From Micromonospora noduli (lineage in GTDB: Bacteria; Actinomycetota; Actinomycetes; Mycobacteriales; Micromonosporaceae), in the NCBI RefSeq assembly GCF_003264365.1, contig NZ_PYAK01000018.1:45740-109739 (forward strand): 64,000 nucleotides of DNA. Direction: 5' to 3'. Made by a program: the position numbers and the translations under genes. This document shows positions 8,663-17,006 of the stretch, one piece after another. Below the pieces are notes generated by a model. The model was not told where the DNA came from and did not search any database. It saw only the letters and a program-made list of their open reading frames with translations. The first letter of the stretch is position 1; every line of letters begins with the position of its first letter.

Positions 8663-10462
8663 ATGACGGATCCGGTCGCCGGCTCGTCCCGCTCGGCCGG
8701 CTGGAGTCTGCGAGTCCTCTTCGGAGTGATCGGGCTGACCGCTCTCGTCCTCGGCTATGTCGGCTTCGAGCGCCTGCTCCAGGCCCGACCGGACGTCGCC
8801 CACGATCCGTACGACGTGCTCTACTACGACCTGCAGCTCTTCGTCTTCGGTGCCGAACCCTTCCAGGACGCCGGCCCCTACCCGTGGCAGCTGCAGGTCG
8901 CCCGGTTCGCTGCCCCGCTGTTCACGCTCCTCGCCGTGGCCGAGGCCAGCCGGCTGCTGCTGGCCGCCGAGAGTCGCCGTCTGCGCGCCCGGCGGGCACG
9001 TGGTCACGTCCTGGTCTGCGGCGACTCCCAGTTCGCCCACATGCTCGCCGACCGGCTCTTCGCCGACGGTGAACGTGTGGTGGTGGTGCGCTCCGAACCG
9101 TTCGGGCCGCTGGAGTACCGGTGGCGCCGGTACCTCGGCGTGGTCGGCGACCCGACCAGCCCCGAGGTGTTACGCGGCGCCGGCCTGCCGCGAGCCCACA
9201 CCATCTACGCCTGCAGCGAGGACGACGACCGCAACCACGCGATCGCCAACACCGCCAACCGGCTCATCCAGGACCGACGGCAACCACCGCGGGTCTACAT
9301 CCTGGTTCGCGACTCGGAGATGTGTCTGTCCCTGCAGGCCCGACGACTCGGTGCCGCCGGGTCCAGCCGGCTGCGGCTGGACTACTTCCACGTCGACGAC
9401 GTCGCCGCACGCGCACTGCACCGGCACCACCCGCTGCCCAGCGGGGGAGACCAACCAACCAGGATCCTCATCGCGGGCACCGGCACCTTCCGCCGGGCTC
9501 TCCTGGTGGAGACCGCCCGGCACTGGCGCGCATCCCTCGCCGACACCCCCGGGGGCAGCGTCGTGCCACCCCTGCGGGTGGACGTCGTCGCACCGGATGC
9601 CGGCACCGAGATCGCTCTAGCGTCGTCGCGTTACCCGTTCCTGGCCACCGTCTGCCAGTTGACCGCGTACGACCTGGATCTCGACGGTGTCGTCGGTCTC
9701 GGTCGCGACCGCTACGACCGCATCTACGTCTGCGCACCGGACGAGATCAGCGGCCTGCAGTTCGTGCTGGACACGCCCGCCCTGTGGCAGGGCGCCGAGA
9801 GTGCCGTGTTCGTGCCGGTCTACCGGCAGGCGGCGCTCGCCGCGGCCTTCCACGGCGACTCCCGTCACGACCTGCTCGACGAGGTACACGGCAAGCTCCG
9901 CCTCTATCCGGTGCTCACCCACGCCTGCGACGCCCGGCTGATCGCCGAGGACCTCACCGAGCGGCTGGCCCGGCTGATCCACGAGCGGTACGTCCAGGCC
10001 CAGCAGCGCGCCGGGGTACGACTCGGCGATGCCCCGGCGATGGTGGACTGGTCACGACTACCCGAGTCGTTGCGGCGGGCCAACCGGGCCCACGTGCAGG
10101 ACATCGCCGCCAAGCTGTTGGATCTCGGTTGCGTCGTGGCGCCCCGGCACGGTGGCACCGGTGACGCCTCGGCCGCCGGGCAGGCCATTGACGACCGGAT
10201 CGAGGAACTCGCCCGCCTGGAGCACGACCGGTGGTGCCGGGAACGGCGCGGTGACGGCTGGACGTACGGCGACCCGCGTGATGACGTCCAGCGGCGGCAT
10301 CCCGCGCTGCGGCCGTGGGAGGAGCTGCCGTCCGACGTGCAGGAGCAGAATCGCGAGGGGATTCGGGCACTGCCCGACGTGCTGTCCGACAGCGGGTTCG
10401 AGCTGATCCGGCTGGCGCCCCCGGTGCCCGCGCAGCGGAGAGGCCCGAGGGATGCCGCCTGA
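8663..10462 (+). CDS. Two-TM RCK/TrkA-N protein with C-terminal RyR domain
   Basis: A 599-residue protein. Two hydrophobic helices (about residues 17-38 and 76-102) flank a short aromatic loop. A Rossmann-type TrkA-N/RCK domain starts at residue 114 (GHVLVCGDSQFAHMLADRL), with an acidic motif SEDDDRNHA further on. Residues about 514-585 match the ryanodine-receptor RyR repeat (DRWCRERRGDGWTYG, then RRHPALRPWEELP). The layout resembles a ligand-gated potassium-channel subunit, but no TVGYG selectivity filter is present, so ion conduction is unproven. RyR domains with TrkA-N and SLOG partners have been proposed as nucleotide-signal effectors in bacterial conflict systems. The gene follows the NACHT gene by 76 bases and overlaps the SLOG-like gene by 11. 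Confidence 0.8.
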   Translation: MTDPVAGSSRSAGWSLRVLFGVIGLTALVLGYVGFERLLQARPDVAHDPYDVLYYDLQLFVFGAEPFQDAGPYPWQLQVARFAAPLFTLLAVAEASRLLLAAESRRLRARRARGHVLVCGDSQFAHMLADRLFADGERVVVVRSEPFGPLEYRWRRYLGVVGDPTSPEVLRGAGLPRAHTIYACSEDDDRNHAIANTANRLIQDRRQPPRVYILVRDSEMCLSLQARRLGAAGSSRLRLDYFHVDDVAARALHRHHPLPSGGDQPTRILIAGTGTFRRALLVETARHWRASLADTPGGSVVPPLRVDVVAPDAGTEIALASSRYPFLATVCQLTAYDLDLDGVVGLGRDRYDRIYVCAPDEISGLQFVLDTPALWQGAESAVFVPVYRQAALAAAFHGDSRHDLLDEVHGKLRLYPVLTHACDARLIAEDLTERLARLIHERYVQAQQRAGVRLGDAPAMVDWSRLPESLRRANRAHVQDIAAKLLDLGCVVAPRHGGTGDASAAGQAIDDRIEELARLEHDRWCRERRGDGWTYGDPRDDVQRRHPALRPWEELPSDVQEQNREGIRALPDVLSDSGFELIRLAPPVPAQRRGPRDAA

Positions 10463-10964
10463 CCTCGGCCCGGTCCGCGTCGGCGTGACCGGGCACATCA
10501 ACCTGACCCGCGACACCGAGCTGCTCGTCGCCGAGGCTCTCCGCGTCGAGTTGGGCCGGATCAGCGACCGGCCCGTGCACGGCGTGACCTGCCTGGCGGC
10601 CGGCGCGGACCAGGTCTTCGCGCGCACGATCCTCGATCTGGGCGGCACCTACGAGGTGATCCTGCCGGCCCGCGACTACCGGGTCGCGGTGATCAGCCCG
10701 GAGAATCGGCTGGCCTTCGACGAGCTGCTCGACCGGGCGGCAGCTGTCGTCCACACCGGCTACGACCGCTCGGACACCGCCGCCTACGTGGTTGCCAACC
10801 GGGAGCTGGTCCGACGGGTGCAGCGACTCGTGGCGGTATGGGACGGCAAACCTGGCCGTCACCCCGCGTCGACGGACCGGACCATCGACTGGGCGAGGCA
10901 CCACGGCGTCCCGACCACGATCCTCTGGCCCGTCGGTGCCCGCCGAACGCCCATCGAGGGCTGA
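10452..10964 (+). CDS. SLOG-like Rossmannoid protein
   Basis: A 170-residue single-domain protein. The N-terminal strand-loop VGVTGHINL (residues 10-18), CLAAGADQVFA (about 47-57) and an ILPARDYR segment match the SLOG (Smf/DprA-LOG) superfamily layout, whose glycine loop binds nucleotides and in LOG enzymes cleaves nucleotide monophosphates. The LOG PGGxGTxxE motif is not present, so this is a divergent member that may bind a ligand rather than hydrolyse it. The ATG lies inside the end of the RyR gene, so translation is coupled and the two products are probably made in fixed ratio. A ligand-making or ligand-sensing partner of the RyR protein is inference. Confidence 0.65.
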   Translation: MPPDLGPVRVGVTGHINLTRDTELLVAEALRVELGRISDRPVHGVTCLAAGADQVFARTILDLGGTYEVILPARDYRVAVISPENRLAFDELLDRAAAVVHTGYDRSDTAAYVVANRELVRRVQRLVAVWDGKPGRHPASTDRTIDWARHHGVPTTILWPVGARRTPIEG

Positions 10965-10966
10965 CG

Positions 10967-11000
10967 GGCCGGTCCTGCGTTCGGTGGCGAAGCACCGGCC
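10967..11000 (+). terminator. Possible terminator hairpin after the SLOG-like gene
   Basis: GGCCGGT at 10967-10973 pairs with ACCGGCC at 10994-11000 around a 20-base loop, starting 2 bases after the stop codon. There is no T-run, so it may be only a 3'-end stabilising stem. The remaining sequence up to the copper operator shows no gene. Confidence 0.35.
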
Positions 11001-11157
11001 AGTGCGCCTGATGGCGTCGTCGTCTGATCTGCTGCCACAGAGGCGGCCGCTGCTCCTTTGGTGGCGAAGTGACGAACTGCGGTCTCCTTTCCTGCGTCGC
11101 TGACAAATGCTGAGTTCGTGTGGGTGACGTGCGAGACATCGACATGCCTGGACGCAA

Positions 11158-11174
11158 ATACCCCCCCGGGGTAT
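11158..11174. promoter_or_regulatory. CsoR-like copper operator
   Basis: ATACCCCCCCGGGGTAT is a perfect 7-base inverted repeat (ATACCCC/GGGGTAT) around CCC. CsoR copper sensors bind G-tract pseudo-palindromes of the TACCC-GGGTA type, and the site ends 25 bases before the start of a copper-ATPase gene. No csoR gene is in the window, so the regulator would act from elsewhere. A promoter overlapping the site is likely but not clearly visible. Confidence 0.7.
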
Positions 11175-11198
11175 CTTGAGGGTGAGGAGGCGATGAGG

Positions 11199-13409
11199 AT
11201 GTCGCACGAGGACGAGCACCACACGATGCAGACCCCCGCCGAGACGGCGGACCGACACGGCCACGGTGATCACCGCAGCAGCCGAGAGGGCCCGCACGGA
11301 CAGCCGGTACAGCCCGGCACCCACGACGGCCATGCCGGGCACGGTGGGCACGACGGCCATGACAAGCACGCCGGGCACGACCCGGAGATGTTCCGCCGTA
11401 AGTTCTGGCTGAGCCTGGTCTTGACGGTGCCAATCGTGGTGACCAGCCACATGGTGATGGAGTGGTTCGGCTATCGGCTGGACTTCCCGGGTGTCGACTG
11501 GGTGGGCCCGGTGCTGGGAACGGTGGTGTTCGTCTACGGCGGGTGGCCGTTCCTGCAGGGCGCGGTGCGGGAGGTCCGTGACCGGGCGCCGGGGATGATG
11601 CTGCTGATCGCGATGGCCATCACCGTCGCGTACGTGGCCTCGGCGGCGACCGCGCTCGGCGCGTTCGACCTGGACTTCTGGTGGGAGCTGGCGGCTCTGG
11701 TCACGATCATGCTGCTCGGGCACTGGCAGGAGATGAAGGCCATTGGCCAGGCCCAGGGCGCACTGTCGGCCCTGGCCGCGCTACTCCCGGACGACGCCGA
11801 ACGCCTCGACGGTGACGGTCAACCCGAACGGGTCCGGGTCAGCGACTTGGATGTCGGCGACCTGGTCCTGGTGCGCCCGGGTGGGCGGGTTCCAGCCGAC
11901 GGGCGCATCACCGACGGCCGCGCGGAGTTGGACGAGTCGATGATCACCGGCGAGTCCCGGCCGGTCGGGCGCGACCGCGGCGACCGGGTGGTGGCCGGCA
12001 CGGTCGCCACCGACGCGGCCATCCGGGTGCGCGTCGAGGCCGTCGGCGAGGACACCGCCCTGGCCGGCATCCAACGCCTGGTCGCGCAGGCCCAGCAGTC
12101 CAGCGGCAGGGCACAGGTCCTCGCTGACCGGTTTGCGGCCTGGTTGTTCTATATCGCCACCACCGCCGCCGCGGCGACGCTGCTGATCTGGACCCTGATC
12201 GGCAACCTCGACGAGGCAGTCGTCCGCACCGTCACGGTGCTGGTGATCGCCTGCCCGCACGCACTGGGCCTGGCCATCCCGCTGGTGATCGCCCTGTCGA
12301 CCGCCGTGGCCGCGAAGGGCGGCATCCTGGTCAAGGACCGCCTGGCCCTGGAGCGGATGCGCACCATCGACACGGTGCTGTTCGACAAGACCGGCACCCT
12401 GACCCGGGGCGAGCACGTCGTCGTCGGTGTCGCCGCCACCGGCGGCGTCAGCGAGACCGACGTGCTGGCCGTCGCGGCGGCGGTGGAGGCCGACAGCGAA
12501 CACCCCCTAGCACGGGCCATCGTCACCGCCGCCGCCCAGCAAGGCGCCCGACGCACCGCGACCGGTTTCCAGTCGCTGACCGGCCGTGGGGTGCGCGCCG
12601 ACGTTGACGGCGTCAGTTACGCCGTGGGCGGACCCGCTCTGTTGCGCGAACTCGACGCCACGGCACCCGGCGACCTCGACGAGCACCGGGCCGAGTGGTC
12701 CCGGCGGGGAGCCGCGGTACTGCACCTGCTGCGCCTCGACGGCGAGCAGGCAAGTGTCATCGGCGCCCTCGCCCTCGAGGACCAGATCCGCCCCGAGGCG
12801 CGCCAGGCCATCACCGACCTACGCCAGCAGGGCATCCGCAAGATCGTCATGATTACCGGGGACGCCCGGCCGGTGGCCGAGGCGGTCGCCGCCGACCTGG
12901 GCTTCAGACCCGACGAGGACGAGGTGTTCGCCGAGGTGCTGCCCGCCGACAAGGACGAGGCGGTCGGTGCGCTGCAACGCCGGGGCCTGCGGGTGGCGAT
13001 GGTCGGTGACGGCGTGAACGACGCTCCCGCGCTGGCACGCGCCGACGTCGGCATCGCCATCGGCGCCGGCACCGACGTCGCGATCGAATCCGCGGGCGTC
13101 GTGCTCGCCTCCTCCGACCCGCGCGGGGTCACCGGAGTCATCAGGCTCTCGCGCGCCTCCTACCGCAAGATGATCCAAAATCTGGCCTGGGCCGCCGGCT
13201 ACAACGTCGTCGCCCTGCCCCTGGCCGCCGGTGCCCTGGCGTGGGCCGGAGTGAGCCTGAGTCCCGCGGTCGCCGCGGTGCTGATGTCCGCCTCCACCAT
13301 CGTCGTCGCGCTCAACGCCCAACTGCTGCGCCGCGTGCAGTTACGCCACCCGGATGATTCAGCTGCGGATCGCGGGTCCGCCCGGAAGGATCCGGCGCCG
13401 GCCCAATAA
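11199..13409 (+). CDS. CopB-type heavy-metal P1B ATPase (copper exporter)
   Basis: A 736-residue membrane ATPase. The first 65 residues are extremely His-rich (HDGHAGHGGHDGHDKHAGHD) and replace the usual Cys-based HMA domain. The sixth-helix motif is CPH (VIACPHALGLAIP), diagnostic of the CopB subclass, which exports Cu(I), Cu(II) or Ag(I). The phosphorylation motif DKTGTLT, the ITGES actuator motif and the GDGVNDAPAL hinge are all intact. ATG 11199 is preferred because GGTGAGGAGG ends 8 bases upstream; ATG 11193 is also in frame. The CsoR-like palindrome just upstream implies induction by copper. No chaperone or csoR gene is adjacent. Confidence 0.88.
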   Translation: MSHEDEHHTMQTPAETADRHGHGDHRSSREGPHGQPVQPGTHDGHAGHGGHDGHDKHAGHDPEMFRRKFWLSLVLTVPIVVTSHMVMEWFGYRLDFPGVDWVGPVLGTVVFVYGGWPFLQGAVREVRDRAPGMMLLIAMAITVAYVASAATALGAFDLDFWWELAALVTIMLLGHWQEMKAIGQAQGALSALAALLPDDAERLDGDGQPERVRVSDLDVGDLVLVRPGGRVPADGRITDGRAELDESMITGESRPVGRDRGDRVVAGTVATDAAIRVRVEAVGEDTALAGIQRLVAQAQQSSGRAQVLADRFAAWLFYIATTAAAATLLIWTLIGNLDEAVVRTVTVLVIACPHALGLAIPLVIALSTAVAAKGGILVKDRLALERMRTIDTVLFDKTGTLTRGEHVVVGVAATGGVSETDVLAVAAAVEADSEHPLARAIVTAAAQQGARRTATGFQSLTGRGVRADVDGVSYAVGGPALLRELDATAPGDLDEHRAEWSRRGAAVLHLLRLDGEQASVIGALALEDQIRPEARQAITDLRQQGIRKIVMITGDARPVAEAVAADLGFRPDEDEVFAEVLPADKDEAVGALQRRGLRVAMVGDGVNDAPALARADVGIAIGAGTDVAIESAGVVLASSDPRGVTGVIRLSRASYRKMIQNLAWAAGYNVVALPLAAGALAWAGVSLSPAVAAVLMSASTIVVALNAQLLRRVQLRHPDDSAADRGSARKDPAPAQ

Positions 13410-13730
13410 CGTGATGCGCATTCGGCATGGGGCGGCAGGTGACATCGCAGCCGGACGGCCTGATGGGGGACTCACCCCCGCCGTTCGGGGGCGCTACGAG
13501 GTCGATGCGACCGGCTGGCTTGCCGGACCGAAGATCGACGACAGTCGACATGGCCCGGGCGGTGAGCAGGCGGGCCATATGCCATACATCGGGGCGCATC
13601 GCACGGAAGTGAGGCGGGTGAAGCGGCACGGCAGGCAGCTATGACATAGATGGGATTACATGTCTTGCATGATCTCAGGTATGAAGGCCGAAGGCACGTC
13701 TCGGTGCTGATTCCTGAGAAGGAGCGACAG
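13410..13730. other. Intergenic, no gene recognised
   Basis: These 321 bases between the copper ATPase and the protease contain a short GGGGG-ACTCA-CCCCC stem at 13465-13479 that might act as a transcription end point, without a T-run. Open frames exist on both strands, but none shows a ribosome-binding site plus plausible protein composition. The last 30 bases are the protease leader. Confidence 0.5.
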
Positions 13731-14960
13731 ATGAAACATGCCCTGCGCCGCCTACGAACGGGGGCGGTCGCGCTCGCTGCCTGCACACTCGGGCTGAGCC
13801 TACTGTCGGTACCCGCCGCCGAGGCGTACTCGGTTGCCCCTCTCGCGCCACAATCCGAGCGGGCACCGGAATCGAACCAGTTCTCGGCAGAGGGTGTGAC
13901 CACGATCGGTGAGCTCCGCACCGTCGACAGCTCCCTGTCCTACGCCCCCAACGGCGGGACACAGATCATTCAGCATCCCGGTGCCACCTACGTCAAGGTG
14001 CACTTCAGCTCACTGCGACTGGCCCAAGGCGACTACGTCACCGTGTCGAGCCGCGACGGTAAGGAGAGCTACCGCTACGACCGCCACCTGAACCGGGCAA
14101 CCGGTTCGGACTACACCACCGACGGACAGCCGGGTTTCTGGGCGATGTCGGTGGAGGGCGACACCGCCGTGGTGACACTGCACAGCAGCCGCCCCTCACG
14201 TGGCAACGCCGCCACCATTGACCGGTTCTGGCGCGGATACGACCGCACGGAAATCGCCGCGCACAACTTCTCCACCCAGTCCGTGTGCAGCACCGACGCC
14301 CGCCGGGACGTGGTCTGCTACCAGAACAGCCACCCCACCGAGTACGCCCGCGGCAGGGCGGTGGCGCGGCTGCTGATCAGCGGCGGTGGACTGTGCACCA
14401 CCTGGCGGGTCGGCAACACCAACCGGATGCTGACGAACAAGCACTGCTTCTCGACGCAGTCCGCAGTGAGCGGCAGCGAGATGCAGTTCAACTACCAGTG
14501 CGCCACCTGCGGCGGCGCGAATCCCGGCGCCGGCACCAAGGTCAGCGGTGCCACCCTCTACAGGGTGAGCAGCGGCGGCTCCAGCCAGCTGGATTACACC
14601 CTGTACTCGGTCAACAACTTCGCCGCCATCCAGGGATTCGGCACGCTGTACCTGGCAACTACCGCCACCAGCAACGGCACCCGGATCTATGTCCCCGGGC
14701 ACGGCGACGGCAGCGCGAAGCGGCTGTCGATCTACGAGGACACCCAGAACGGCGCGACCTGCGCCGTCCGGAACGCGAACTACAACACCTGGAACATCAG
14801 TTACAGCTGTGACACCTCCGGCGGCAACTCGGGTTCACCCGTGCTGAACGCCAGCCACCGTGTGGTCGCCCTGCACCACCTCGGCGGTTGTCCGTCGAAC
14901 CAGGGCGCGAAGGCGCACCTGATCTACAACGAGATCGCCAGCCTGATCGACAACGGCTGA
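13731..14960 (+). CDS. Secreted trypsin-like serine protease
   Basis: A 409-residue precursor. A twin-Arg-free Sec signal (MKHALRRLRT, then a hydrophobic stretch to SVPAAEAYS near residue 33) precedes a propeptide-like region of about 150 residues. The chymotrypsin-fold triad is visible: His in TNKHCFS, Asp in SQLDYTLYSV and Ser in TSGGNSGSPVL. Cys pairs flank the His and Ser motifs as in secreted proteases. ATG 13731 is chosen because AAGGAG lies 6 bases upstream; the longer frame to 13650 lacks such a site and would bury the signal peptide. It probably degrades extracellular protein. It has its own downstream hairpin, so it is a single-gene unit. Confidence 0.85.
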   Translation: MKHALRRLRTGAVALAACTLGLSLLSVPAAEAYSVAPLAPQSERAPESNQFSAEGVTTIGELRTVDSSLSYAPNGGTQIIQHPGATYVKVHFSSLRLAQGDYVTVSSRDGKESYRYDRHLNRATGSDYTTDGQPGFWAMSVEGDTAVVTLHSSRPSRGNAATIDRFWRGYDRTEIAAHNFSTQSVCSTDARRDVVCYQNSHPTEYARGRAVARLLISGGGLCTTWRVGNTNRMLTNKHCFSTQSAVSGSEMQFNYQCATCGGANPGAGTKVSGATLYRVSSGGSSQLDYTLYSVNNFAAIQGFGTLYLATTATSNGTRIYVPGHGDGSAKRLSIYEDTQNGATCAVRNANYNTWNISYSCDTSGGNSGSPVLNASHRVVALHHLGGCPSNQGAKAHLIYNEIASLIDNG

Positions 14961-14966
14961 GACGGT

Positions 14967-15001
14967 GGGCCGCCAATGCGCGCTCTGCGCCTTGGCGGCC
15001 C
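14967..15001 (+). terminator. Hairpin terminator after protease gene
   Basis: A perfect 10-base stem, GGGCCGCCAA (14967-14976) and TTGGCGGCCC (14992-15001), lies 7 bases after the protease stop. The 15-base loop is itself self-complementary. No T-run follows, as is common in high-GC actinobacteria. Confidence 0.65.
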
Positions 15002-15037
15002 ATCGGCATCCTCGCTACAGCGGCTCGGCTGGTCAGC

Positions 15038-15175
15038 ACAACGACCTCGAAGAGCCCCGTCGGACGGCCATGGAGGGGCGCGGCCGAAACCCTCGGCAAG
15101 GATTTCGAGATCGAGGACGACAAGCAACTCCCCACGGTACGGGTCGTGCTGCTCGTGCGCCGAACACCGCAGTGA
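15038..15175 (+). pseudogene. Possible 3'-end remnant of an unidentified gene
   Basis: One + strand frame reads like the end of a normal protein (ETLGKDFEIEDDKQLPTVRV, then VLLVRRTPQ and stop), with better amino-acid composition than a shadow frame. There is no start codon with a ribosome site and no recognisable domain upstream. It lies between the protease terminator and the stop codon of the response regulator. It may be the end of a decayed enzyme gene; no family can be named. Confidence 0.3.
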
Positions 15176-15189
15176 AAGGAGCGGGTCGC

Positions 15190-15849
15190 TCAGGTCACCA
15201 GGCCCCGGCGGTACGCGTACACCACGGCCTGCACCCGGTCGCGCAGGTCGAGCTTGGTGAGGATGCGGGACACGTACGTCTTGACCGTCTCCTGGCTGAT
15301 CACCAGGGCCGCGGCGATCTCGCTGTTGGAGAGCCCCTCCGCGATGAGCCGGAGCACCTCCAGCTCGCGTGGGGTCAGCGCGCCGCCGTCCGGGTCCCCC
15401 TCGGCCGGGCGGATGCGGGCCGCGTACCTGCCCACCAGCTGCCGGGTCACCTCCGGGGCAAGCAGCGCGGCGCCCGTCGCCACCGTGCGGATGCCGTGGA
15501 GCAACTGCGCCGGTGGGGCGTCCTTGAGCAGGAAGCCGCTGGCGCCCGCGCGCAGCGCCTCGTAGACGTACTCGTCGAGGTTGAACGTCGTCACCACGAG
15601 GACCTTCACCGGCACGGGGACCCCCGCGCCGGCCAGCAGGCGGGTCGCCTCGATGCCGTCGAGCACCGGCATCCGGATGTCCATCACCACCACGTCCGGC
15701 CGAAGCCGACGGGCCAGGTCGACTGCCGCGCGCCCGTCACCGCACTCGCCGACGATCTCCATGTCGGGCTGGGCGTCGATGATTGTCGCGAATCCGGCGC
15801 GGATCAGCTCCTGATCGTCGCAGACGAGCACCCGGACCGGCGCGGTCAC
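15190..15849 (-). CDS. NarL/LuxR-family response regulator
   Basis: A 219-residue two-domain regulator. The receiver domain has the acidic pair DD (residues 11-12), phospho-acceptor Asp in VVVMDIRMP (about 57) and the Lys in FLLKD. The C-terminal LuxR helix-turn-helix reads LTPRELEVLRLIAEGLSNSE and ends near residue 210. The GTG start overlaps the stop of the kinase gene as GTGA (15846-15849), so the two are translationally coupled. It is the output of the adjacent kinase; its target is most likely the operon itself or a lost neighbour. Confidence 0.93.
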   Translation of the reverse strand: MTAPVRVLVCDDQELIRAGFATIIDAQPDMEIVGECGDGRAAVDLARRLRPDVVVMDIRMPVLDGIEATRLLAGAGVPVPVKVLVVTTFNLDEYVYEALRAGASGFLLKDAPPAQLLHGIRTVATGAALLAPEVTRQLVGRYAARIRPAEGDPDGGALTPRELEVLRLIAEGLSNSEIAAALVISQETVKTYVSRILTKLDLRDRVQAVVYAYRRGLVT

Positions 15850-17006
15850 GACGGGTTTCCAGCCGGGATCCGGGCCCGCACGAGGAAGCCGCCGGAAGCC
15901 TGCGCACCCGCGCTGAAGTCGCCACCGAGGACGGTGACCCGCTCGCGGAGCCCGGCGAGGCCGCGCCCGCTGCCGCCCGGGGACGCGCTGTCAGATCCGG
16001 AGCCGTCGGTGCTGATCTCCACGGTCGTCTCTCCTTTCCCGTGGTGAACGCGAACCCGGGTTCGGCTGCCGTGCGCGTACTTCAGCGCGTTCGTCAGCGC
16101 CTCCTGCACCACCCGGTACGCCACCACCTCGGCGCTGCCGGTGGCCGCCGCCGGCGTGCCCTCCCGGACGAACTCAACCGGCTGCCCGGCCTGCCGGGAA
16201 TGCTCGACGAGGGCGTCCAGGTCGCCGACGGAGGGCGTACGCGGATCGCCTGTGCTGTTGTGATCCGGGTTGAGCAGGTCGAGCAGCTGCCGCAGGTCGC
16301 CGACGGCCCGGCGGCCGGTCCCGGTGATCGCGGTCAAGGTCTGGTCCAACTTGTCCGGGGCGCCCGTCAGGTAGCGCGCCGCCTCGGCCTGCACGACCAT
16401 CGCCGTCACGTGGTGGGTGACGACGTCGTGCAGCTCCCGGGCGATGCGCGTGCGCTCCGCAGTACGGGTGGCCTCCTCGGCATGGCGGCGGCGTTCCGCC
16501 TCGGTGGCCCGGTTCTGGCGCAGCCACGCCCCGATGCCCCACGCGAGCGCCAGCAGCAGGTAGAAGGTGCTGAACCCCGCGACGCCCTCACCCGACCCGA
16601 GCCGGTCGAGGGAGATCGCCAGGGGCACGTACGCCGCCGTGGCGAGACCCGCGACGGTCCAGCGGCGCCGTTCCAGGTGGGTGCCGGCGCTGATGAGCGC
16701 GATGGCCAGTCCCGTACCGGCGATGGTGTGGTAGCCGCGGAGCTGGTCGATCGCGAAGCCGAGCGACACCAGCGCGAGGCAGACGGCCGGCCACCGACGC
16801 CTTACGGCGAGCGGCAGGCACTCCAGGGCGACGACACCGATGGTCAGCGCATCGTACGGGCGGTCCGGGAGGTCGCCGAGCTGCGTGCCCTGTCGCTCCA
16901 GGGCCGGGACCACCGTCGCGAGGGCGAGGGCCAGGGCGATCGGGAGATCCCGGACCGTGATCGGCCACTGCCGCCACAGATCCGGGAGCCTCCGGAGCTT
17001 GATCAC
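15846..17006 (-). CDS. HisKA_3-type sensor histidine kinase
   Basis: A 386-residue kinase. The N-terminal half has several hydrophobic helices (for example LPIALALALATVVPAL and FYLLLALAWGIGAWL) with only short loops, so the signal is probably sensed in or near the membrane. The HisKA_3 box RELHDVVTHHVTAMVV carries the phospho-His, and the ATPase domain shows GRGLAGLRERV near the end. The start is GTG at 17006, because this forms a GTGA overlap with the upstream CPBP gene and because sequence before it has no coding character. It pairs with the response regulator that follows. Confidence 0.9.
   Translation of the reverse strand: MIKLRRLPDLWRQWPITVRDLPIALALALATVVPALERQGTQLGDLPDRPYDALTIGVVALECLPLAVRRRWPAVCLALVSLGFAIDQLRGYHTIAGTGLAIALISAGTHLERRRWTVAGLATAAYVPLAISLDRLGSGEGVAGFSTFYLLLALAWGIGAWLRQNRATEAERRRHAEEATRTAERTRIARELHDVVTHHVTAMVVQAEAARYLTGAPDKLDQTLTAITGTGRRAVGDLRQLLDLLNPDHNSTGDPRTPSVGDLDALVEHSRQAGQPVEFVREGTPAAATGSAEVVAYRVVQEALTNALKYAHGSRTRVRVHHGKGETTVEISTDGSGSDSASPGGSGRGLAGLRERVTVLGGDFSAGAQASGGFLVRARIPAGNPS

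Noticed and set aside
5308..8664. Long - strand open frame (over 1100 codons) opposite the NACHT gene
   Set aside because: It is the GC-rich antisense shadow of the + strand gene: composition is Gly/Arg/Ala/Gln-heavy with no domain, while the + strand has clear DUF4062, NACHT and HEAT sequence.
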